A stretch of DNA of 64,000 bases from Tridacna crocea (Eukaryota > Mollusca > Bivalvia > Cardiida > Cardiidae). The translations under genes were made by a program, and so were the position numbers. Positions 49,232 to 58,658 of this stretch are shown here, piece after piece. Location of the stretch: contig OX031059.1 in assembly GCA_943736015.1 (NCBI GenBank), forward strand, positions 49,115,159 through 49,179,158, given 5' to 3'. The first letter of the stretch is position 1, and each line of letters opens with the position of its first letter. The notes below the pieces were generated by a model, which saw nothing but the letters and a program-made list of their open reading frames with translations, was not told the DNA's origin and made no database searches.

Positions 49232-52200
49232 CTGCAAAGAATATACAGGCGAAATAAAATCTTTAAAAGTATATCCTATATCTGTAAAATAGGCTTAGCT
49301 GTTACAGTTTAACTTTAACAAAAATTTGGACTGGTCCAAACTGAAAGTTCTTGAATACAATATTTTATGTATGGTTTAAAACATGGGACTTGACTTGGAA
49401 AGGATTAACTCTTTACCAAACAATCCCTGTTTTTACGACCCTGAAAAAGAACCTTTTGAAAACATTGTGGGAAAAGGAGAAAATGCTGGTAACCAGCATT
49501 TTCTCCTTTTCCCATAGAGTTTTCTACCCTGCTGGAAACACGTCTTAATTTTCGACCTGCGTTTATTTTGTCGTCTGCAAGTGCTTTTAATTTGGACCCA
49601 TCTAAAATTGTGTCGTTCGGGAAAAGGTTAAACAGATTGTAAGAAAAGGAAATTAGTGATTATTGTAGGTTTTCTACATTTTTTTACCAACAGTGTTTCC
49701 AAAATCCTACTTTCTTCAGGTCTTTAACCCTTTCCCAAATGACAAACTTTTGGACTAGACCAAATTGAAAGCATTTGCAGACGACAATTCAACCCTTGCT
49801 GAAAAGATGATTTCTTTCTAATATAGGGTAGAAAACATTGTGGGAAAAGGAGACAATGATGGTTACCAGCATTTTCTCCTTTTCCCAAAATGTTTTCAAA
49901 GGAACCAGGGATTGTTTGGGAAAGGGTTAATTAAAACATAGTCAGGACTGTCTGGTATAAGTATGTGTACTTTGATTTTGTACTTTAAAATCAATCAGAC
50001 AGTACATAGGATTATATGGCTTGCAACACGCGAAAAGTCGCATTCGGTCATTTGCGTAAAATGTCGTCTCGGATCAGCCTTCGCAGTCCGCGCAGGCTAA
50101 TCCGAAACGGCACTTTACGACTTCACTAGATTTTCTGCAACAGAAGGCTTGCACAAAACGGAAAGTTACATAACTAGAGGCGCTTGAGCGCCTGTATCGC
50201 TCCACAGGCCTGACTTTTCTGTACCGGTGAAGGGAAGTTTTTTACAATTACCATTCATTCCTGCATTTTAGGTCACTAAAGAAAAAAAGCTATGAAAATC
50301 ATTGTGAGAAAAGAAGAAAATAAAAGTTACCTGCATTTTCTTAGTTTGACACAATAATTTCTACCCTTTTTGATACAAGTTTTACTAATTTGAAGATTTA
50401 TTATGTTGTCTGCAACATCTTTCAATTATGGCCAGTTATAAAAATTTTGTCTTCTAGTTTAGTTAACTCATTACCAAATCACAACATTCTATGGTTGTCC
50501 AAATGGAAAGCATTTGTAGATGAAAAAATAAAAGTGACTGAAAATTTGAAAGTTGTTTTGTGAAGGGTAGATAACATAGTGGGAAAAGGTTACCAGCATT
50601 TTCTCTTTTTCCCACAATGTTTTCTAAACTCTTCTTTGTCAGGGATCAGTTTGATTTGATAACAAAATGTCTATCACAACAGTAAAGCCCTGTCCCTCTT
50701 TCTACTAGGTCACCAGGAGGTCAACAAACCTTTACCAGAACTTATCAAAGTGCAGAGTTTCCCTTGCTTTATATGAAAAGGATTATAGATTATGTAAAGC
50801 AACCATCTTTAACTCTTTACCAAACGACAAAACTTGGGATGTGACCAAACTGAGAGCATTTGCAGACAACAAATTAAACATTGATGAAATGATGATTTCT
50901 CTCTTTCATAGAGTAGAAAACACTGAGGTAAAAGGAGAAAATGCTGATTACCAGCATTTTCTCCTTTTCCAAGAGTGTTTTCCAAAGACTTCTTCTTTAG
51001 GGTCCTTAAAAGTCAGGATTGTATGGTAAAGACTTACCACCATTGGAACTAACCTTCAATACAACAATGAAATCAAAACAAGTAGTTTGAGAGAAGAAAT
51101 TTTTCAAAGATTTTACTTTATACCATAAAAGGAAAATGAGTCTCCCATAAAAGCCATGTTTTTTGACGGATCTTTTTTTTCTTAAGGAATTCTGTAGACC
51201 TATATCTAAGGAACATTCCTGCCAAAAAGTAATGCTATCCAATAAGCGGTTTGGGAGGAGAAGATTTTTAAAGGTTTTTTACTTTGGTTGCCATGGCAAC
51301 CAGAATTATTCATGGAACACAATTATTTGAAGGAATTTGAAAGAGGACCACCTAAGGAACATTCCTGTGAAATTTGGTAAAAATCCAGTCAATAGTTTCT
51401 GAGGAGAAGTTTTTTAAAGAAAAAGTTTACGGACGCACGCACGGACGAACGGACGAACGGACGGACGGACGGACGCACGACGGACACAACGCCATGACAA
51501 TAGCCCGCTGGCCTTCGGCCAGTGGAGCTAAAAACGGAAAGGGTCGTTTCAAATTTTCCTGCTCGGACTGCGCAGGCTGATCCGAGACGAAACTTTACGC
51601 AAAAGTCCGAATGCACCTTTTCGCGTGTTGCAAGCCAATTATTATCAGAGAGTTCATATGTCCTAATAAAGGGCAGCAAGAGGGCCATGATAGCCATTTG
51701 TGGCTCCACTGGCTAATACATACAAACCACACGTACCGAGCATAACAATTCTAGGCCAAATGGTTTCAAACAAGAAGATTTTCAGTTTTCTCTATGAAAG
51801 TCTATGTTAAAGTTGAGACCCCATGCCATTTTTGACCAGAGAATTATTTTTCTGGAATCCAGGTGGAGGTCCAAAAGATAATGTGATATACAAAATAATA
51901 CAGCATTTTCTCCTTTTCCCACAGTGTTTTCAAAAGGCTTCTTTCTTTACGGTTACAAATAGAAAGGTTACAACTTCAGATAGAGGGAATTATTTTGATT
52001 TGAAAATTGTAAGTATCAGTTATTCTGTACCAAATCCTACGTTGTGTTTACTCACTAAAATCGTCTCATGGATTCATGGAGGCAATTCTAATGAGTGCCC
52101 ACAACATAGGGTTTTGAAGAGAAGTCATCGATTTAGAATACTATCAACCCCTCTTACTTGGATCTCTGAAAGGATTTTCAAAGTTTTCTCAAAATAAAGC

Positions 52201-54065
52201 CCCTACCTTTTGCCACAATGTTTTCTACACAATCAAACGGTGTCATATACACATAAAAAATGGCATCATCCTTGCTGTTATTTAGGGTCAATTAGAGATA
52301 CCATAAAAATGCCTTATGGGGTAAAGGGTTAAGGAGTTGAATTTTTCCCGAAAGTTTCATGAAGCCAACACAACAATGAATGTGCTGTATGGGAAGCTGC
52401 TTCATTTTGTTGGCACTAATGTCTGTATTCTCCGATTTTCTGTAAAACTGGCCCCAGCAATGTCAGGTATCTTTCCCTGATCACAGTCTTCGTCTCTCAA
52501 CCAGCATTTTCTCCTTTTCCCATAATGTTTTCTAATCAGCTGGAAACAATTTCAGGTTTTGAGTTCCGTTTAGGGTGTCGTCTGCGATTGCTTTTAATTT
52601 GGACCAGTATAAAAGTTTGTCGTTTGGTAAAAAGTTAAATAAATGGAACTTTCAAGCCTATAGTATTCATTCGTATAATGCTTTTTCAAAATTATTTTCG
52701 GGGGAAAAGTATCTACTTGTCTGACAGCGTAGATGAAGAACAGACTGCACTTTCTGTGCAGCCTGATCTTGTTCTACAATGTCTGCAAAACATTAGCGAG
52801 TCACGTTGACCCTTTCCCAAACGCCAAATTTTAGACTCTTCCAAACTCCAAAGAGTTTGCAGACGACAATTCCAAACTTTATAAAAATGGCAGAAAGATC
52901 TCCAGATGGGTAGAAAACATTGTGAGAAAAGGAGAAATTGCTCATTATGAGCAATTTATCCTTTTCCCACAGTGTTTTCAGAAGACATGTACTGCAGACA
53001 CGTAAAAGCAAGGGCTTGTTTGTGAAAGTGTTAAGCATCTTTTGGATCAACTGGTAAGAGATGCAAATACAGTGGGCCTACTATGTTACATAACTCTTTA
53101 CCAAACGACAAAATTTTAGACTGGTCCAAATTGAAAGTACTTACCGACGACAAAATAAACGTGACTCAAAAAATGAAATTTGTTCTTGGAGAGTGGAAAA
53201 CATTGTGGGAAAAGGAGAAAATGCTGATTACCAGCATTTTCTCTTTTTCTCACAATGTTTTCAAAAGGTTTCCCATTACTGGCCGTGAAAACCAGGGATT
53301 GTTTGGGAAAGGGTTTAATCTTTACCAAACGACAAAATTTAAGACTTGTCCAAATTCAAAGCACTTGCAGTCGACAAAATAAACGCAACTCAAAAATTGA
53401 AATTTGTTTCCAGCAGGGTAGAAAACATTGTGAACAGAGGAGAAAATGCTGGTTACCAGCATTTCTTCTTTTCCCACAATGTTTTCAAAAGTCTTCCTTT
53501 CATGAGTCGTGAAAGCCAGGGACTGTTTGGTAAAGGGTTAACTCCTGACCAAACACAGCGGTGTTTTGTTGGTTCTAAACTTTAAGAAAAGACTTTCCAA
53601 CACATTGTGAACTTAAGTCTAAGAGAAATATGGTAACCAGCTTATAGTCCCTTTTCCGCAATGTTTTATTCCCTTTCAAAAACAATTTTCAAGCTTTGAG
53701 ACACATTTATTTTGTCATTTGCAAACGTCTTTGAATCTGTACAAGTCTTAACTGTATGTCCAAAGGTTTAATTCATAAACTCTCAGCCTAGGTTTCGTTT
53801 AACTCTTTACCAAAGGACAAAATTTTAGACTGGTCCAAATTGAAAGCAATTGAAGACGATAAAATGAATGTAACTCAGAAATTGAAATTTGTTTCAAGCA
53901 GAGTATAAAAAAATGTGGGAAAATGAGAAAATGCTGATTACCAGCAAAACCGAATAAGAGAAAACTGGCATTCTTACCCGTATTTTGAGGTTCAACGAGC
54001 TTCTGCGAGCGTTGTTGTGGTGCAGGTTTGTCCCAATCCAGTAACAGCAATTTAGAATCCCACAT
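48135..54065 (-). CDS. nanos: Nanos homologue, two coding exons
   Basis: Exons 54065-53978 and 49231-48135; 1185 bases, 394 residues plus stop. The C-terminal domain has C311-C314-H327-C337 (CX2CX12HX9C) and C345-C348-H356-C361 (CX2CX7HX4C), the tandem CCHC zinc knuckles that define Nanos. These bind RNA together with Pumilio and recruit deadenylation machinery to repress mRNAs in the germline and in stem cells. Exon 1 encodes MWDSKLLLLDWDKPAP... and ends phase 1 at GTAAGA; exon 2 starts after TTCTTTGCAG so that G plus GG makes glycine and joins in frame. Residues 139-266 are 16 degenerate 8-residue repeats. After the fingers comes a short basic, cysteine-containing tail. A single-exon start at the ATG at 49229 remains possible. 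Confidence 0.9.
48522..48905 (-). repeat. nanos: Coding 24-base repeat inside nanos (16 units)
   Basis: Sixteen consecutive 8-residue units of consensus x-S-T-E/D-F-x-x-x (for example HSTEFPKT, YSTDFPSQ, FSTEFPSQ), exactly 384 bases. Units tend to alternate YxTEFxTx with HSTDFxxx, so a 48-base higher-order unit is likely. Third positions vary between units, so the array is not a recent expansion. Confidence 0.85.
49309..49408 (+). mobile_element. Internally deleted MITE remnant in nanos intron
   Basis: TTAACTTTAACAAAAATTTGG and CCAAACTGAAAGTTC arm, no palindrome, ends GGAAAGGATTAA shared with the next copy. Confidence 0.55.
49405..49631 (-). mobile_element. Group A TTAA MITE in nanos intron
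   Basis: TTAACTCTTTACC to GGGAAAAGGTTAA; full palindrome apart from the CATAGAG outer arm. Begins about 170 bases upstream of nanos exon 2. Confidence 0.82.
49724..49930 (+). mobile_element. Group A TTAA MITE in nanos intron
   Basis: TTAACCCTTTCCCAAATGAC to GGGAAAGGGTTAA; the right arm is shortened. Confidence 0.8.
50273..50466 (-). mobile_element. Degenerate group A MITE
   Basis: GAAAATCATTGTGAGAAAAG, a broken palindrome, TTGTCTGCAACATC arm; shares its final TTAA with the next copy. Confidence 0.55.
50463..50662 (+). mobile_element. Group A MITE with left palindrome arm deleted
   Basis: TTAACTCATTACC start; GGGAAAAGG joins directly to TTACCAGCATTTTC. Confidence 0.7.
50809..51036 (+). mobile_element. 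Group A TTAA MITE, ATGATGATTTCT variant
   Basis: TTAACTCTTTACCAAACGAC, AACATTGATGAAATGATG, palindrome centred on GATTACC, GGTAAAGACTTA end. Near-identical left arm to 60624-60848. Confidence 0.8.
51665..51955 (+). mobile_element. 5' fragment of the GGCTCCACTGGC element, then MITE half
   Basis: AGAGGGCCATGATAGCC and GGCTCCACTGGCTAATAC match the start of 39880-41106. At 51899-51950 only the right half of a group A palindrome follows. Confidence 0.55.
52205..52332 (-). mobile_element. Group C MITE, half copy
   Basis: CTTTTGCCACAATGTTTTC, CATCCTTGCTGTTATTTAGG and TTATGGGGTAAAGGGTTAA; the palindrome is cut at one arm. Confidence 0.78.
52499..52638 (-). mobile_element. Group A MITE, half copy
   Basis: Starts ACCAGCATTTTCTCC; GTCGTCTGCGATTGC arm; GGTAAAAAGTTAA end. 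The cut is at the palindrome centre, as in 52205-52332. Confidence 0.75.
52719..52800. repeat. GATCAGACTGCAC hairpin in nanos intron
   Basis: GTAGATGAAGAACAGACTGC and GTGCAGCCTGATCTTG arms. Another worn copy at 47518-47585. Confidence 0.6.
52806..53034 (+). mobile_element. Group B TTAA MITE
   Basis: TTGACCCTTTCCCAAACGCC start, AAAGAGTTTGCAGACGAC, palindrome centred on TCATTATGA, CTGCAGACACG, GTGAAAGTGTTAA end. Confidence 0.8.
53090..53318 (+). mobile_element. Group A TTAA MITE, tandem pair, first
   Basis: CTCTTTACCAAACGAC to GGGAAAGGGTTTAA; the final TTAA is shared with the next copy. Confidence 0.82.
53315..53541 (+). mobile_element. Group A TTAA MITE, tandem pair, second
   Basis: TTAATCTTTACCAAACGAC to GGTAAAGGGTTAA; slightly asymmetric palindrome (CATTTCTTCTTTTCC). 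Confidence 0.82.
53538..53771 (-). mobile_element. Degenerate MITE abutting the tandem pair
   Basis: Begins at the shared TTAA (TTAACTCCTGACC); ATGGTAACCAGC, TTGTCATTTGCAAACG; ends AAAGGTTTAATT. Confidence 0.55.
53799..53947 (+). mobile_element. Left half of a group A MITE beside nanos exon 1
   Basis: TTAACTCTTTACC through AAAATGCTGATTACCAGC, truncated at the palindrome centre, 30 bases inside the nanos intron from the exon 1 donor. Confidence 0.75.
53978..54065 (-). CDS. nanos: nanos exon 1
   Basis: ATG at 54065; 29 codons plus one base, donor GTAAGA. The hydrophobic WDSKLLLLDW stretch could be a short protein-binding motif, as other Nanos proteins have a CNOT1-binding peptide near the N-terminus, but I cannot align it to one. 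Assigned by strong donor, matching phase and a TATA-like box upstream. Confidence 0.65.
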
Positions 54066-54130
54066 ACCCGTAATAAGTTTAAGAAGAAATAGCTTAAGTA
54101 AATTCGAGCAGCTGATTGGTTGCAATTTCT

Positions 54131-54140
54131 GTTATATAAA
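54131..54140 (-). promoter_or_regulatory. nanos: TATA-like box upstream of nanos
   Basis: TTTATATAAC on the minus strand, about 66 bases before the exon 1 ATG, compatible with a short 5' UTR. A CCAATCAG lies between it and the ATG. Position only; no transcript start is known. Confidence 0.35.
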
Positions 54141-54453
54141 GTCTAACAATCCTATGTTACAGCATGAACTATAGAACTGAAGTTTTTCCAGATCTGACGC
54201 AATTTATAAAAGAAGCCTCCGACAAATATGAAAGTACATGACGTAAGCGAGATGTATTCGTTTCCAAACACAGGGATGAGACACATCTTTCATCAAGCCT
54301 TAGATGTTCTTGCGGAATGACCTAGTTGAACATCTGCGGACATAGCGGGGTGGGGGCCACCTTTACCTCTCTGTACTCACGCTCTCACTTCTATGAGCGA
54401 CCTGAAGACCTGTCGCGGACTGTATAGATCAAAACCACACTACAGAGCTCAAG

Positions 54454-54685
54454 TTAACTCTTTACCACACGAGAAAATTTTAGACTGGTCCAAAATGAAA
54501 GCACTTGCAGACGACATAATATAAGTGACTGAAAAATTTAAATTCGTTCTGGGAAGGGTAGAAAACACTGTGGGAAAAGGAGAAAATGCTGGTTTCCAGC
54601 ATTTTCTCCTTTTCCCACAGTGTTTTCAAAAGGCTTCTTCCTCAGGGGTGTCAAAAGTAGGCCGGATTGTGTGGTAATGGGTTAA
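54454..54685 (+). mobile_element. Group A TTAA MITE upstream of nanos
   Basis: TTAACTCTTTACCACACGAG to GGTAATGGGTTAA; palindrome centred on GGTTTCC with CACTGTG outer arms. About 390 bases upstream of the nanos ATG. Confidence 0.82.
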
Positions 54686-54699
54686 AGGGGAGTGATGGG

Positions 54700-54845
54700 A
54701 TTCTAAATCCATTATTTTTGTTCGAAACCCTATGTTGCGGGTACTCATTAGGATCGTCTCGGCGAGGCGATTCTAGTCAGTATCCACAACATAGGGTTTA
54801 GTTGAAAATAATTAATGTTTTCGATTTTAAAATCAAAATCACTCC
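54700..54845. repeat. Hairpin repeat with AACCCTATGTTG arms
   Basis: Inverted arms GAAACCCTATGTTGCGGGTACTC-like and its complement near 54780-54800, inside GATTCTAAATC/GATTTTAAAATC ends. A related hairpin lies at 51985-52130 (CAACATAGGGTTTTG). Confidence 0.5.
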
Positions 54846-54959
54846 CACTATCTAGAGCTCTGTAACTAGTTTCATTTGCTATGGAAATCTTTATGATCTG
54901 CTGGAATTTAAATTTACGTAATGAAATTTATTGAAAGAATGAACTTTATATTGAAAGAG

Positions 54960-55182
54960 TTAACCCATTACCACACAGTCCCCACTTTTGTGGACCCTGA
55001 GAAGGAAGCCGTGAGAAAACATTGTGGGAAAAGGAGAAAATGCTGGCGACCAACATTTTCTTTACCTGGAGCTCTACTCTACACAAAACAAATTTCAAAT
55101 TTTCAGTAACTTTTAATTTGTCGTCTGCAAATGCTTTGGATTTGGACACAAGCCTAAAATATTGTCGTTTGGTTGTAAGTAA
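54960..55182 (-). mobile_element. Group A TTAA MITE, one palindrome arm replaced
   Basis: TTAACCCATTACC start; the right palindrome arm diverges after CAACATTTTC; GTCGTCTGCAAATGC arm; worn end. Confidence 0.72.
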
Positions 55183-55262
55183 AGTCTACACAAGACGACA
55201 AAACTTTGGTCAGCCAAATTGAGAGCAGCTTCAGACGATAAATCGAATTTTACTCAAAACAG
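55183..55262 (+). mobile_element. MITE left-arm fragment
   Basis: ACAAGACGACAAAACTTTGG and CAAATTGAGAGCAGC; stops before the palindrome. Confidence 0.5.
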
Positions 55263-55278
55263 AAAAAAGAGATATGTT

Positions 55279-55495
55279 TTAACTCTACTCCACAGTTGCT
55301 CATTGCTTGCAGGAGCCTTTGGGAAACATTGTGGCAAAAGGTGAAATTGCTTGTCACGAGCAATTTCACCTTTTGTCACAATGTTTTCTGTGCTATCAAA
55401 AGGTGTCATATACACATAAGAAACGGCTTCATCCTTGCTGTTATATAGGGCCAATTGGAGATACCATAGAAATGCCTTAAAGAGTAAATGGTTAA
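55279..55495 (-). mobile_element. Group C TTAA MITE
   Basis: TTAACTCTACTCC start, palindrome of GGCAAAAGGTGAAAT, CATCCTTGCTG, GAGTAAATGGTTAA end. Confidence 0.8.
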
Positions 55496-55620
55496 AAAAT
55501 AGAAAATATTGTTGGAAAAGAAACTGCATTTTGCTTATCAGCTTTTCCTCTTTTTTCTAAGTTATTTATAAAATCTTTGTTCCTCAGTTTTGTTAAAAGT
55601 CGGCCATGATTGTGCGTTAA
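55492..55620 (+). mobile_element. MITE remnant between two shared TTAA sites
   Basis: TTAAAAAATAGAAAATATTG, worn palindrome, GTTAAAAGTCGG right arm; abuts copies on both sides. Confidence 0.6.
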
Positions 55621-55843
55621 CTCTACCAAACGCCAAAAGTTAAAACTGGTTCAAATTGAAAGTATTTGCAGTCGACAAAATGAATGAGACTAAAGAATTG
55701 AAATTTGTTTTAGGAAAGGAAGAAAACATTGTGGGAAAAGGAGAAAATGCTGCTTACCAGCATTTTCATCTTTTCCCACAATGTTTTAAAAACGCTTCTT
55801 ACATGGGGGTGTTAAAAGTCGGAATCGTGTGGTAAAGGGTTAA
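55617..55843 (+). mobile_element. Group A TTAA MITE
   Basis: TTAACTCTACCAAACGCC to GGTAAAGGGTTAA; palindrome with GCTGCTTACCAGC centre. Confidence 0.82.
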
Positions 55844-55959
55844 AGAGCTAACCGCTGAGTCAATTTTTACTCATTTTCACAATGATACGGAACCTTCAGT
55901 ATGGAGTATGCAACTTTGAAAAGAGTTAAAAACGTGAATAGAGGTGAAAATACTGTGGC

Positions 55960-56142
55960 AAAAGACGAAACTGAAAGTATGTGCAGACGACAAAATAATA
56001 CATGGCTGAAAAAATTAAAATTTGTTTAAGGAAGGGTAGAAAATATTGGTTACCAGCATTTTCTCCTTTTCCCACAATGTTTTCTAATTAAGGCTCCTAA
56101 CTCAGGATCGTTAAAAGTCGGGATTGTGTGGTAAAAAAATAA
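55960..56142 (+). mobile_element. Group A MITE, shortened
   Basis: TGTGCAGACGACAAAATAAT arm; the left palindrome arm is lost (GAAAATATTGGTTACC); GGTAAAAAAATAA end. Confidence 0.7.
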
Positions 56143-56359
56143 CTTTTTACCAAACGACAAAATATTCAAGACTCGTCAAAATTGAAAGCACTTGCAGACG
56201 ATATTTTACACGTGGCTCAAAAATTGAAATTTGTTTCCAGCAGGGTATAAAACTGGGGAAGGGGGGGGGGGGAGCAGAAAGTGCTTTTCACACAATGTTT
56301 TCAGAAGGCTTCTTTCTCGAGTTCGTTAAAAGTCGGGATTGCTTGGTAAAAGCTTTTAA
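56139..56359 (+). mobile_element. Group A MITE with poly-G replacing palindrome
   Basis: AACTTTTTACCAAACGAC start, GCACTTGCAGACG, then a G run of about 14 where the hairpin should be, then CACACAATGTTTTC and GGTAAAAGCTTTTAA. Confidence 0.72.
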
Positions 56360-56404
56360 AGGGCAAAGGTTTGAGAGTTATTCTGGTCAAGATGGCGTGC
56401 TCAT

Positions 56405-56634
56405 TCTAACCCTTTCCAATACGATGACGACTTCTGTTGACCCTTGGAAAGAAGCTTTTTGAAAACAATGTGGGAAAGGGAGAAAATGCTGGTAACCAGC
56501 ATTTCTCCTTTTCCCGACGTTGTTCTCTATCCTATCTATAAACAACTGCACCATTTGAGCCACACTGAAATTGTCGTCTGCAAATGCTTTCAATTTGGAC
56601 AAGCCAAAGATTGTGTCGTTTGGTAATGAGTTAA
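56405..56634 (-). mobile_element. Group A TTAA MITE
   Basis: CTAACCCTTTCC start, near-full palindrome, GTCGTCTGCAAATGC, GGTAATGAGTTAA end. Confidence 0.8.
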
Positions 56635-56854
56635 AGATTCAGCTGGGTCTACAGCCAATAAAATCTGTTGGTTGTCGCATCACTGCCAATCAGAGGAAAG
56701 CACGGGTATGTATGTAAAAAGAGAACGTTGTAATTACGAAAACACATTCCGATGAAAATTGTTCCACCCGGATGTAGCCGCAGAAATAACTTCTGCACCT
56801 TCATGGAGGAAGAATAACAGAGTCGCCGCTGTGTGATGCTGGAGCCGCGTTATA

Positions 56855-57078
56855 CTATCCCGTTACCACACAAAAACGAGTTTTGACGACCCTGAGAAAG
56901 AAGCCTTTTGAAAACATTGTGGGAAAAGGAGAAAATGCTGGTAGCCAGCATTTTCTCCTTTTTCCACTATGTTTTCGACCCTGTCAATAAATTGTGTACC
57001 ATTGAGTCACCTTGAAATTGTTGTCTGCAAATGCTTTGAATTTGGACAGGTCTAAAATTTTGTCCTCTGGTAAAGAAG
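56855..57078 (-). mobile_element. Group A MITE
   Basis: CTATCCCGTTACCACAC start, palindrome centred on GGTAGCC, GTTGTCTGCAAATGC, GGTAAAGAAG end. Confidence 0.75.
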
Positions 57079-57179
57079 TATACATCGTCCTTCGCTCTGA
57101 ACTATGACCTGCAAAAAAGGTCGACATTCCCCTTTTAGCATCGTTGACTCTTTCCTAAACGAAAAAAAATTGGATAGAC

Positions 57180-57408
57180 TTGACCCTTTACTCCATAGAT
57201 ACTCATTTCTACACATTGCTTTTAGGAGCATTTGGAAAACATTGTGGCAAAAGGTGAAATTGCTCGTGACGAGCAATTTCACCTTTTGTCACAATATTTT
57301 CTATGCTATCAAAAGGTGTCATTTACACATAAGAAACCTCTTCATCCTTGCTGTTATTTAGGGTCAATTAAGGATGCCAAAGGAATACCTTATGGGGTAA
57401 AGGGTTAA
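57180..57408 (-). mobile_element. Group C TTAA MITE, complete
   Basis: TTGACCCTTTACTCCATAG to TATGGGGTAAAGGGTTAA, 229 bp; palindrome centred on CGTGACG. Confidence 0.85.
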
Positions 57409-57411
57409 TTG

Positions 57412-57572
57412 AACTCAACTGCAAGCGACAAAATGAATGTACATGAAATTTGTGACTGAAATGGTAGAAAGCATTGTGGGAAAATGAAAGAAATGCTGGT
57501 TACCAGCATTTTCTCATTTTCCCCAATTGTTTTCAACAGGCTTCTCTCTCAGGATCACTTGAGTTGGTAAAG
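57412..57572 (+). mobile_element. Group A MITE, shortened left arm
   Basis: GCAAGCGACAAAATGAATG, palindrome with GAAAGAAATGCTGG, then GGTAAAGTGTGG; abuts the group C copy. Confidence 0.65.
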
Positions 57573-57577
57573 TGTGG

Positions 57578-57807
57578 TTTACTCTTTACCACATAATCAC
57601 GACTTTTAACACCCCTCTATAAAAAGGCTTTTGAAAACATTGTGGGAAAAGGAGAAAATGCTGGTAACCAGCATTTTCTCCTTTTCCCACAATCTTTTCT
57701 TACCCATCCAAAACAAAAATCATTATTTTAATTAAATTTAATTTGTCGTCTGCAAATTCTTTCTGTTTGGACCAGTCTAATTTCTTTGTCGTTTGGTAAA
57801 GAATTTA
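57578..57807 (-). mobile_element. Group A MITE, complete palindrome
   Basis: TTTACTCTTTACCACATAAT to GGTAAAGAATTTA. Confidence 0.8.
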
Positions 57808-57825
57808 CTGTTTGTAGTATAGGCC

Positions 57826-58027
57826 TACTCTTTACCAAAAGACAAACAATTTGGACTGGACCAATCTGAAAGTAATTATAGACGACTAAATAAGTAAAGC
57901 TCAAACGATAGTTTTTGTCCTCAATCGAGTAAAGAAGCTTGTAGGAGAAGGAGAAATGTTGCAATGTTGAGCATAGAATTTCTCCTTTCTCAATAATGCT
58001 CCGAAACGCCTCCTTTTTCAGGGATTA
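57826..58027 (+). mobile_element. Degenerate MITE
   Basis: CTCTTTACCAAAAGAC, TTATAGACGACTAAATAAG, imperfect group-B-like palindrome (GGAGAAATGTTGC). Confidence 0.55.
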
Positions 58028-58080
58028 ATGAAGAAACCACGAAATAGAAGAAATTAGCAGAACAGCCAGCATGCTGCCAG

Positions 58081-58240
58081 CCTGGGTCCGTATTCACTAA
58101 TCATTCCTAAGAACATTCTTAGTATTACTCTTCAGAATTTTGTCAAAGTGAAAGTAAAAGAACTTCTGATTGGCTAAACCTAAACCTTTTGGTTTAGCCA
58201 ATCAGAAGTTCTATTACTTTCACAATCAGAAAATCTTGAG
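58081..58240. mobile_element. TTCTGATTGGCTAAACC element, right end lost
   Basis: GGGTCCGTATTCACTAATC start; AACTTCTGATTGGC and GCCAATCAGAAGTTC arms around ACCTAAACCTTTTGG. Confidence 0.7.
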
Positions 58241-58271
58241 TTTTTGCTATATCTTTACAGACAAATTTGCA

Positions 58272-58658
58272 TTAGACAAAATTTCTTGCAAAAAAAGTTA
58301 ATTGATATGAGTCAGTAGTTGCATGGAAGAGGTCGTCAAAACACTGAGGTGAAAGGAGGTCACAAAAGTAAAACATTTTTCTTGAGCACTTAGGGATAAA
58401 ATTGTTAATATGATTATAAATTTTCGTAAAGCCGTATTTTTCCATTTCCTCTATACCAAACGAAAATGTTACAGACTTAATTGAATCAGGGATTCTATAT
58501 GTTATGTATGATCCCTGAATGAATGAATAAAAGTCTGCTTCTAATGTTAAAACTCGGGATGGTGTGATAATGAGTTTCTCAATCTTGTTGATTTTCCTAT
58601 TTTTTCTTGCTGCAAATATTACATTTTGTATGAAACTTGTTTCAATACGGTAGGTCAT
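58272..58658 (-). CDS. Unrecognised 128-codon open frame
   Basis: Uninterrupted frame with no family I recognise: mixed charged and aromatic residues, no signal peptide, no obvious domain. Upstream and downstream are repeat-derived. The region is AT-rich, and a frame of this length can arise by chance or be a TE remnant. Listed only because it is among the longest frames not explained by a known repeat. Confidence 0.15.
   Translation of the reverse strand: MTYRIETSFIQNVIFAARKNRKINKIEKLIITPSRVLTLEADFYSFIQGSYITYRIPDSIKSVTFSFGIEEMEKYGFTKIYNHINNFIPKCSRKMFYFCDLLSPQCFDDLFHATTDSYQLTFFARNFV

Larger units (their letters stand above)
50176..51531. mobile_element. Insertion related to 39880-41106, with later MITEs
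   Basis: GCGCCTGTATCGCTCCACAGGC start and CTGGCCTTCGGCCAGTGGAGC end. Contains MITE copies at 50273-50466, 50463-50662 and 50809-51036 and a (GGAC)n-like run near 51435-51480. Confidence 0.55.
50016..51645. mobile_element. CAGTCCGC hairpin element split by a 1.36 kb insertion
   Basis: Left part 50016-50175 (TTGCAACACGCGAAAAG to AAACGGAAAG) and right part about 51532-51645 (AAACGGAAAG to CGCGTGTTGCAAGCC) form one hairpin element. The duplicated AAACGGAAAG marks the insertion site. Confidence 0.65.

Noticed and set aside
58272..58658. 128-codon frame as a confident gene
   Set aside because: Kept only as a low-confidence feature: no domain, no splice sites, and chance length in AT-rich DNA.
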